Shown: in pieces, positions 1-5,161 of the stretch | Numbering within the stretch: the first letter of the stretch is position 1 | Layout: every line of letters starts with the position of its first letter | DNA from: an uncultured Ignavibacteriales bacterium | GTDB lineage: Bacteria > Bacteroidota > Ignavibacteria > Ignavibacteriales > Ignavibacteriaceae | Direction of reading: 5' to 3' | Assembly (NCBI GenBank): GCA_913053915.1 | Contig: CAJXGP010000200.1 | Coordinates: 1-5,161 of the forward strand | Length of the DNA stretch: 5,161 bases | The notes under the pieces: model-generated | What the model was told of the DNA's origin: nothing | Seen by the model: the letters and a program-made list of their open reading frames with translations, nothing else | Databases searched by the model: none | Translations under genes and position numbers: made by a program

Positions 1-207
1 TGATATGTGTATAATTTCATTGGTGGTTTCAATTTTTTAAAAAATAATTAATTTTTTATCAAAATCAAAATGCATTTTTGCACTTACATATTTTTTTTGT
101 GAAGTGCCGGGATTGGTTTTTTTTGTAAAGAATATTTTTCCGCCGCAGCGGATTGACTTTTAACTTTTTAATTTTGACTTTTTAATTGCTCTTTAGCGTG
201 CCGGGAA
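1..207. other. Gene-less tail downstream of carB
   Basis: Very AT-rich sequence with no supportable complete gene. It contains GTGCCGGGA twice (104-112 and 198-206), three ACTTTT(T)AA units (156-185), a small GC hairpin TCCGC/GCGGA (139-152) and the palindromes AAAATGCATTTT (67-78) and ATTTTTTAAAAAAT (32-45). None makes a convincing minus-strand terminator for carB. The GC hairpin is followed by A on that strand, and the TGCA-AAAA-TGCA hairpin (82-71) followed by TTTTGATTTT has only a 4-bp stem. A minus-strand ATG at 20-18 stays open to the window edge, but only about six codons are visible. Confidence 0.6.
156..185. repeat. Three short ACTTTT(T)AA units
   Basis: ACTTTTAA (156-163), ACTTTTTAA (163-171) and ACTTTTTAA (177-185) form an imperfect tandem array just past the carB stop codon. 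Adjacent units overlap or are separated by TTTTG. It could be simple-sequence drift in AT-rich DNA; no function is apparent. Confidence 0.45.
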
Positions 208-3200
208 TTAATTATACTCATCCCATCTTTTGACTAACAGGTCATCTTCTCTAAATCTTCTAAATGCCTTTATAAACCTTTTGGCTACCTGAACATTTGT
301 GATAAGCGTGATATTCATATCTACCGCCTTTCTTCTTATTAAATAATCATTATCCAACTCATATTTTTCGGAACTTTTCGGGATGTTAATTACCAAATCA
401 ATTTTCCCCTCGTTTAGATATGTCATAATATTCGGTATTTTCTTTTCTAACGGCCAATGTAAAATTACAGCATCCATTCCGTTGGCTTTAAGGTAATTAG
501 CTGTTCCCCTTGTGGCATAAAATTTTATACCAAGTTCATATAGCTTTTTGGTTTCGTTAAGTAATTCTGCTTTATCTTTAGGTGTACCTGTTGAAAGCAT
601 AATGGCTTTTTCGGGAAGTTTAAAACCCGTTGAAATATAGCTCTTCAAAAAAGCTTCATCAAAATAATCTCCGAGGCATGCTACTTCGCCGGTAGAAGCC
701 ATTTCAACACCAAGCACCGGATCAGAACCTTTTAACCGGGTAAATGAAAATTGCGGAGCTTTTACTCCAACATAATCCACATCAAAAGATGATTTATCAA
801 TTTTAGGTAATTTCTCTCCCATCATTAGTTTGGTAGCGAGTTCAATAAAATTAATTTTCAATACTTTTGAAACAAACGGAAAGCTTCTCGAAGCTCTTAA
901 ATTACATTCGATTACTTTAATCTCATTATCTTTAGCTATAAATTGTATATTAAACGGACCGGTAATCTTAAGTGCTTTTGCAACTTTTTTTGTAACAATT
1001 TTTACGCGGCGCATTGTTTCGAGATAAGTCCTTTGCGGCGGTAATACAATTGTGGCATCACCGGAATGGACTCCGGCATTTTCTACATGTTCGGATATAG
1101 CATAACAATAAAGTTCACCAAAATTTGCTGTTGCATCTATCTCTATTTCCTTAGCGTGAGTTATAAATTTACTGATAACTACCGGATATTCCATACTGAT
1201 AGCTGCAGCCTTAATTAAGAAAATTTCCAATTCATCGTCGTTTAACACAATGCTCATTGCTGCACCGCTGAGTACATAACTTGGTCTTATTAGAACCGGA
1301 TACCCGACTTTTTTTGCGAACTCTTTTGCTTCATCAATACTTGTTAACTCTTTCCAATCAGGTTGGTCAACGCCCAATTTATCTAAAATTTTAGAGAACT
1401 TATTCCTATTCTCGGCATTATCAATTTGTTCGGGAGAAGTACCGATTATATTTATTCCGGCATTGTGAAGTTTTACGGCAAGATTATTGGGTATTTGTCC
1501 CCCCATCGAAACAATAATTCCGTCAGGATTTTCCAATTCATAAATATCGAGAACTCTTTCGAACGTTAACTGTTCAAAATATAGCTTGTCACAAATATCA
1601 TAGTCAGTGCTTACTGTTTCAGGATTGCAATTTATCATTATAGTGCTGCAATTCAGCTTATTAAGAGTTGCCACAGTATTAACACAACACCAGTCGAATT
1701 CTACAGAAGAACCGATTCGGTATGCACCGCTTCCGAGAACAACGATTTGTTTTTTACCCCCTAACGGTATATCGTTTTCACTACCATGATAGGTTAAATA
1801 AAGGTAATTTGTCTGTGCAGGATATTCGGCTGCCAAGGTATCAATTTGTTTTACTACGGGGATAACATTTAAAGACTTTCTGAACCTTCTTATTTCTAAT
1901 TCACTTGCATTAATAAGCCGGGCTATTTGAAAATCTGAAAAACCGTTCTTTTTAGCTTCCCGCATAATTTCCGTAGTTATATCTTTAATTTTTTTATTCT
2001 TCAGTTTTGCTTCGGTATCAATGATGTTTTTCATCTTATAGAGGAACCATTTTGTAATTTTGGAAAGCTCATAAATTTTGTCAATCGAATACCCTCTTTT
2101 TAATGCTTCGGCTACTGCGAAAATTCTCTTATCGGTAGGTTCGGAAAGTTCTTTATCCAAGTCTTCAAATTCGAGACTATTTTCCACAAAACCATTCATT
2201 CCCACATCGAGCATTCTAATAGCTTTTTGTAAGGCTTCCTCAAAGCTTCGACCGAGGGACATAACTTCGCCGACGGATTTCATTTCGGAAGTAAGTTGAG
2301 TACTTACCTGGTGAAATTTCTGCAAATCCCATCGTGGGAACTTTAGCGCAACATAGTCGAGAGCAGGCTCAAAACAAGCTGAAGTTTCCTGTGTGATTAT
2401 ATTTTCTATTTCATTTAGAGCATAACCCAGCGATAACTTAGCTGCAATAAAAGCCAATGGATAGCCTGTTGCTTTAGAAGCCAAAGCAGAACTTCTGCTT
2501 AATCTTGCGTTTACTTCAATTATACGGTAATCCGATGAATTCGGGTCTAAGGCATATTGAATATTACACTCGCCCACAACTCCAAGTTCTCGTATTAGTT
2601 TTATTCCAATAGAGCGAAGCATAAAATTTTCTTTTGCCGAAAGTGTTTGAACAGGAGCAATAACAACGCTATCGCCCGTATGTATACCCATTGGATCAAT
2701 ATTTTCCATCGAACAAATAGTAATACAATTATTAAAACGGTCTCTTACAATTTCATACTCAATTTCTTTCCAGCCTCGAAGAGATCTTTCAATTAATATT
2801 TGTTTTGTAAACTTAAAAGCTTTACTTGCTTTTTGAACCAACTCATCACGGTTTTCAACAATACCTGAACCTAATCCACCGAGTGCGTAAGCAATTCTTA
2901 CCATAACAGGATAACCGATTTTATTTGCGGCTTCCACTGCTTCATCTATATTACCGACGGTTTTACTTTTTGCAACTTTCAATCCTATTTCAGTTACCTT
3001 ATTAATAAACAGTAATCTATCTTCAGTGGATTGAATTGCTTTAATCGGCGTTCCCAGTACCTTGATATTATACTTTTCAAATATACCTTTCTCATAAAGC
3101 TCAACTCCTATATTCAGAGCGGTTTGACCTCCAAATTGAAGAAGAATGCCGTCGGGTTTTTCCTTTTCAATAATCTTTTCAACGAAGCCGGTTTTAATAG

Positions 3201-3402
3201 GCAGAAAATAAATTTTATCGGCAAAATTTTCCGAAGTTTGAATTGTTGCGATATTAGGATTAATAAGCACCGTTGTTATTCCATCTTCTTTTAACGCTTT
3301 TATAGCTTGGCTTCCGGAATAATCAAATTCGCCGGCTTGACCTATTTGTAATGCTCCTGAACCGAGTATCAGTACTTTTTTAGGTTTACCTTTTTTTATC
3401 AT
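208..3402 (-). CDS. carB: Carbamoyl-phosphate synthase large subunit (glutamine-hydrolysing complex)
   Basis: Makes carbamoyl phosphate from bicarbonate, ammonia supplied by CarA and two ATP, in the cytoplasm, for pyrimidine and arginine synthesis. It has 1064 residues, against 1073 in E. coli, and looks complete. Domain order: N-terminal half (about 1-400) with an ATP-grasp domain containing TEDR (R129), PVMVR (R169), the GGLGSG loop (175-180), KEIEYE (212-217), HTGDS (241-245) and EVNAR (296-300); linker/oligomerisation region (about 400-545); second half with NCNPETVSTD (591-600), RPSYVLSGAAM (706-716), HSGD (779-782) and IECNLRASRS (831-840); regulatory MGS-like domain (about 930-1064) with ATRGT (963-967). 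Both catalytic halves keep their key motifs. Wording such as INPNIATIQTSE, GGQIPNNLA and FPFVSK resembles Bacteroidota and eukaryotic CPS1/CAD (from memory). The ATG overlaps the carA stop by one base (TAATG) and is preceded by GAGGG at 7 nt. Function is very secure. Confidence 0.98.
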   Translation of the reverse strand: MIKKGKPKKVLILGSGALQIGQAGEFDYSGSQAIKALKEDGITTVLINPNIATIQTSENFADKIYFLPIKTGFVEKIIEKEKPDGILLQFGGQTALNIGVELYEKGIFEKYNIKVLGTPIKAIQSTEDRLLFINKVTEIGLKVAKSKTVGNIDEAVEAANKIGYPVMVRIAYALGGLGSGIVENRDELVQKASKAFKFTKQILIERSLRGWKEIEYEIVRDRFNNCITICSMENIDPMGIHTGDSVVIAPVQTLSAKENFMLRSIGIKLIRELGVVGECNIQYALDPNSSDYRIIEVNARLSRSSALASKATGYPLAFIAAKLSLGYALNEIENIITQETSACFEPALDYVALKFPRWDLQKFHQVSTQLTSEMKSVGEVMSLGRSFEEALQKAIRMLDVGMNGFVENSLEFEDLDKELSEPTDKRIFAVAEALKRGYSIDKIYELSKITKWFLYKMKNIIDTEAKLKNKKIKDITTEIMREAKKNGFSDFQIARLINASELEIRRFRKSLNVIPVVKQIDTLAAEYPAQTNYLYLTYHGSENDIPLGGKKQIVVLGSGAYRIGSSVEFDWCCVNTVATLNKLNCSTIMINCNPETVSTDYDICDKLYFEQLTFERVLDIYELENPDGIIVSMGGQIPNNLAVKLHNAGINIIGTSPEQIDNAENRNKFSKILDKLGVDQPDWKELTSIDEAKEFAKKVGYPVLIRPSYVLSGAAMSIVLNDDELEIFLIKAAAISMEYPVVISKFITHAKEIEIDATANFGELYCYAISEHVENAGVHSGDATIVLPPQRTYLETMRRVKIVTKKVAKALKITGPFNIQFIAKDNEIKVIECNLRASRSFPFVSKVLKINFIELATKLMMGEKLPKIDKSSFDVDYVGVKAPQFSFTRLKGSDPVLGVEMASTGEVACLGDYFDEAFLKSYISTGFKLPEKAIMLSTGTPKDKAELLNETKKLYELGIKFYATRGTANYLKANGMDAVILHWPLEKKIPNIMTYLNEGKIDLVINIPKSSEKYELDNDYLIRRKAVDMNITLITNVQVAKRFIKAFRRFREDDLLVKRWDEYN

Positions 3403-4475
3403 TATAAAGCCCTCAAAAACATATCAAAAATGAATTCCGTGTCATCGGGACCGGGAGAAGCTTCCGGGTGAAATTGTGCTGCAAAAAACGGTTTTGAAAT
3501 ATGGATTATTCCTTCATTTGTCCCGTCATTATCGTTTACGAACCATTCACGCCAATCCTCCGGTAATGTTTCTACATCAACTGCATAACCGTGGTTTTGT
3601 GAAGTAATGTAACATCTTTTAGTCCCCATTTCATTACATGGTTGATTGTGGCTATGATGTCCATATTTTAGTTTATATGTGTCTGCACCGGCGGCTAATG
3701 CGATAATTTGAGAACCCAAGCATACTCCTAAAACAGGTTTCCCATTTGATAAAACCTTTTTAGTATTTTCTATAGTAGCTGTACACATTTTGGGATCGCC
3801 GGGCCCGTTAGAGATCAAGATACCGTCTGCATTTTCTTTTGAAAAATCGTAATCGTACGGAACTCTTAATACCGTTATATTTCTAGCTAGAAATGCTTGG
3901 ATAATATTATTTTTCGTTCCACAGTCTACAAGGATGATTTTTTTGCCGCTGCGTTTATATTCTGCCGGTTCTTTAATGCTTACCTGTTTAACTAAATCCA
4001 GCTTGTTGGGGTCTTCAAATTCAATGTTTTTATTTTTATCAATTACAATTTTCCCAAGCATGGTGCCTTTTTCGCGTAATTTTCTCGTGAGCATTCTGGT
4101 ATCAATTCCGAAAAGCCCGGGAATTTTTTGTTCGATCATCCATTCGGAAAGAGATTTTTTTGCACTCCAATGAGAATATTCTTTTGAATAATCCGAAACA
4201 ATAATTCCTCTGCAATGAATCCTGTCGGACTCAAAATTTTTATAAAGACCGTTTACTTTTTCATCATCAGGTACACCGTAATTTCCAATCAACGGATAAG
4301 TGAAAACTAAAATTTGTCCTTGATATGAAGGATCAGTCATCGTTTCGGGATAACCGACCATTCCGGTATTAAATATAACTTCACCGTTGGTATTCTCTGG
4401 AAATCCGAAACTGATTCCGGTAAATTCCGAACCGTCTTCGAGAAGTAACTTTGCAGTTAATGTTTCTTTACTCAT
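3402..4475 (-). CDS. carA: Carbamoyl-phosphate synthase small subunit (glutamine amidotransferase)
   Basis: Hydrolyses glutamine and passes ammonia through a tunnel to CarB. It has 357 residues and is complete. The N-terminal small-subunit domain (about 1-140) carries NTGMVGYPETMTDPSYQGQ (36-54), IGNYG (63-67) and GIDTRMLTRKLREKG (123-137). The C-terminal class I amidotransferase domain (about 178-357) has SNGPGDP (222-228), the nucleophile Cys252 in GVCLGSQ, the YGHHSHNQP segment (271-279), QNHG (293-296), and the catalytic His336 and Glu338 in FHPEASPGP. The complete Cys-His-Glu triad argues for an active glutaminase. One difference from the usual CLGHQ elbow is Ser255 in place of His. The start at 4475 is fixed by an in-frame TAA at 4484-4482, three codons upstream. 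No Shine-Dalgarno sequence precedes it, only A/T-rich sequence, as is common in Bacteroidota. First gene of the carAB operon; its stop codon shares a base with the carB start. A terminator-like hairpin lies in its leader. Confidence 0.98.
   Translation of the reverse strand: MSKETLTAKLLLEDGSEFTGISFGFPENTNGEVIFNTGMVGYPETMTDPSYQGQILVFTYPLIGNYGVPDDEKVNGLYKNFESDRIHCRGIIVSDYSKEYSHWSAKKSLSEWMIEQKIPGLFGIDTRMLTRKLREKGTMLGKIVIDKNKNIEFEDPNKLDLVKQVSIKEPAEYKRSGKKIILVDCGTKNNIIQAFLARNITVLRVPYDYDFSKENADGILISNGPGDPKMCTATIENTKKVLSNGKPVLGVCLGSQIIALAAGADTYKLKYGHHSHNQPCNEMGTKRCYITSQNHGYAVDVETLPEDWREWFVNDNDGTNEGIIHISKPFFAAQFHPEASPGPDDTEFIFDMFLRAL
3410..3414 (-). promoter_or_regulatory. carB: Internal ribosome-binding site of carB at the carA-carB junction
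   Basis: GAGGG lies inside the last codons of carA (Leu-Arg-Ala), 7 nt before the carB ATG. The two genes meet as TAATG, so a ribosome finishing carA is positioned to restart on carB, which would help give the 1:1 subunit ratio. carA itself has no comparable site. The motif overlaps coding sequence, so it could also be a coincidence of codon choice. Confidence 0.5.
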
Positions 4476-4515
4476 AATTTTTTAATGATTTTTGAAATTA
4501 TCATAAATAAAAAGT

Positions 4516-4615
4516 TCGTACAAAAAAATAGCCACTCAATGAGCGGCTATATGGTTATAGTCTCAATTATTTGATTCGCAATGATTTTATTTTCTTTAAT
4601 TTTCTTTTTGTACAA
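4516..4615 (-). promoter_or_regulatory. Structured carA leader with alternative pairings around the terminator
   Basis: Two pairings compete with or embrace the terminator. First, UGAG (4565-4562) and CUAU (4560-4557) can pair with CUCA (4543-4540) and AUAG (4550-4547), taking up most of the terminator 5' arm. Second, UUGUACAAAAAG (4615-4604) can pair with UUUUUUGUACGA (4527-4516) over 12 bp including two G-U pairs, tying up the U-tract. The plus strand shows the latter as a perfect 9-bp inverted repeat, GTACAAAAA (4518-4526) and TTTTTGTAC (4605-4613). Antitermination control is inferred. I see no PyrR-binding motif or known riboswitch, and the ligand or trigger is unknown. Confidence 0.4.
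4522..4550 (-). terminator. Intrinsic terminator in the carA leader (probable attenuator)
   Basis: Minus-strand RNA forms a 10-bp stem, ATAGCCGCTC (4550-4541) with GAGTGGCTAT (4537-4528), including one G-U pair, closed by the 3-nt loop ATT and followed directly by six more U (4527-4522). This is a textbook Rho-independent terminator. It points toward carA and ends 46 nt before the carA start codon. No minus-strand gene lies upstream in the window that it could terminate, so it should act on transcripts heading into carAB. On the plus strand the hairpin is preceded by A and is not followed by T, so it is not a plus-strand terminator. Confidence 0.75.
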
Positions 4616-4642
4616 TTAAAATTTATTCCAAAAGGTTTTATA

Positions 4643-4671
4643 AATATAGTTGAAAGAGAAAACAGATTCAA
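4643..4671 (-). promoter_or_regulatory. Candidate promoter of carAB
   Basis: On the minus strand, TTGAAT (4671-4666) and TATATT (4648-4643) are separated by exactly 17 nt. The same sequence also fits the Bacteroidota pattern as ATTG, 20 nt, TATATTTA (consensus TTTG and TAnnTTTG, one mismatch each). Transcription would start near 4637-4634, giving a leader of about 160 nt before carA. Similar AT-rich matches occur by chance in this region (for example TTGAAA-17-TAGATA further upstream), so this is the best candidate rather than a proven promoter. Confidence 0.45.
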
Positions 4672-4949
4672 TTTGGTAATTAAAAAAAATAGTGATTAAT
4701 TTCACTTGTTGAAATCTTTGATAAGTTATTATCGTTGTTTCATCATAAAGGATATCTAAAAATACTTTACTAAGTTTTCAAATTGTGAATATTAACAAAT
4801 CGAAAAGTTTTTTCACAGGAGGATTACCTTTTCAGAAGAGACTCATTAATTTGTATCTGTCTCTAAAGTAAAGTTTTTAAAAAATAAAAAACAGCGGTCA
4901 ACTAAGGGAATAGGATAATATAATATTACAAGTTAAATCTTTGTTTTTC

Positions 4950-4966
4950 CCCGTAAAAAAAACGGG
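4950..4966. repeat. Hairpin with 5-bp GC-rich stem and homopolymer loop
   Basis: CCCGT (4950-4954) and ACGGG (4962-4966) enclose seven A residues on the plus strand (seven T on the minus strand). Neither strand has a T run after the 3' arm: the plus strand continues ACAGC and the minus strand GAAAAAC. It is therefore not a standard intrinsic terminator. Confidence 0.5.
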
Positions 4967-4972
4967 ACAGCT

Positions 4973-5001
4973 TTGCAAAAGATTTTAGAGTAAAATATAA
5001 T
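4973..5001 (+). promoter_or_regulatory. Sigma-70-like promoter match pointing right
   Basis: TTGCAA (4973-4978) and TATAAT (4996-5001) are 17 nt apart. The -10 is a perfect sigma-70 consensus but does not match the Bacteroidota TAnnTTTG pattern. No gene is visible downstream within the window, only MMKYLNN and a stop codon. It could drive a gene starting past 5161, or be chance in AT-rich DNA. Confidence 0.2.
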
Positions 5002-5083
5002 TAAACAATTATATATTTTTAATTATCAATTTTGTAACTAATCGTTGCCCATTATATTAATGATGAAGTACTTGAATAATTGA

Positions 5084-5106
5084 TCTAATTTCTAATTGGT
5101 CTAATT
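5084..5106. repeat. Three copies of the heptamer TCTAATT
   Basis: Copies lie at 5084-5090, 5091-5097 (head to tail) and 5100-5106 (after GG). The array is short and could be a decayed simple repeat or closely spaced protein-binding half-sites. No function is inferred. Confidence 0.4.
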
Positions 5107-5161
5107 ACCTAACCTGGACAAGCCGGAACCAAAAAGGGATTTATATTGAAAAATTAACAGT

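Larger units (their letters stand above)
4672..5161. other. Gene-less AT-rich region upstream of the carA promoter
   Basis: About 490 bases with no ORF of credible length on either strand and no tRNA or rRNA signature. It holds a 6-bp inverted repeat AGAGAC/GTCTCT (4837-4842 with 4859-4864), a GC-stem hairpin with a poly-A loop (4950-4966), a plus-strand sigma-70-like match (4973-5001) and three TCTAATT copies (5084-5106). A plus-strand AGGAGG (4817-4822) has no start codon at a useful distance. Presumably this is an intergenic spacer toward a gene lying beyond the right edge. A small RNA cannot be excluded by eye. Confidence 0.6.

Noticed and set aside
139..152. TCCGC/GCGGA hairpin as the carB terminator
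   Set aside because: On the minus strand it is followed by AAAAATATT rather than a T run, and the stem is only 5 bp.
830..4173. Several plus-strand open frames of 60-87 codons opposite carA and carB (830-1027, 1607-1789, 2078-2299, 3031-3294, 3934-4173)
   Set aside because: They lie wholly antisense to strongly conserved coding sequence and have no recognisable product, so they are shadow frames.
4539..4574. Plus-strand micro-ORF MSGYMVIVSII
   Set aside because: It lies on the complement of the terminator hairpin, has no ribosome site and is explained by the leader structure.
4518..4613. Miniature transposable element bounded by the GTACAAAAA inverted repeat
   Set aside because: No target-site duplication is visible and the content is better explained as the carA leader with its terminator.
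4581..4619. Plus-strand micro-ORF MILFSLIFFLYN
   Set aside because: Low-complexity T-rich sequence with no ribosome site; its hydrophobicity follows from composition.
4817..4822. Perfect AGGAGG on the plus strand
   Set aside because: No start codon at a usable distance, and the frame just downstream soon reaches a stop.
1..5161. CRISPR array, tRNA, rRNA, insertion sequence or phage genes
   Set aside because: No regularly spaced repeats, no tRNA-like cloverleaf arms, and no transposase, integrase or phage-like coding sequence were seen.

Overview
The window carries one clear operon, carA-carB, on the minus strand. It encodes the two subunits of glutamine-dependent carbamoyl-phosphate synthetase (CPSase), which supplies carbamoyl phosphate for pyrimidine and arginine synthesis. 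No other gene can be supported. The DNA is AT-rich, carA has no Shine-Dalgarno sequence, and the large subunit carries sequence signatures that I recall from Bacteroidota and from eukaryotic CPS1/CAD rather than from E. coli. This suggests a low-GC member of the Bacteroidota or the wider FCB group. That assignment rests on remembered homologues, not on a search.

Layout, in the direction of transcription (right to left). 5161-4672 is a gene-less, AT-rich upstream region with a few small repeats. 4671-4643 holds a good candidate promoter. 4636-4476 would be a leader of about 160 nt. carA (4475-3402) and carB (3402-208) share one base (TAATG), so they are very probably translationally coupled. 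207-1 is a gene-less tail with no convincing terminator and possibly the first codons of another minus-strand gene at the edge.

The most interesting part is the carA leader. A strong intrinsic terminator (10-bp stem, 3-nt loop, run of U) lies between the candidate promoter and carA, 46 nt before the start codon, and no minus-strand gene lies upstream for it to terminate. Just upstream is a near-copy of its 3' arm (TTGAGACTAT against TTGAGTGGCTAT), which can pair with the same 5' arm. Further upstream, GUACAAAAA can pair with the terminator's U-tract plus UGUAC. Together these look like a transcription attenuator controlling carAB, with no recognisable PyrR site or known riboswitch. The regulatory signal is unknown.

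Functionally, CarA hydrolyses glutamine and channels ammonia to CarB, whose two ATP-grasp halves make carboxyphosphate and then carbamoyl phosphate. The C-terminal regulatory domain of CarB has a mixed effector pocket: some positions match the E. coli UMP site and others match the human CPS1/CAD type.
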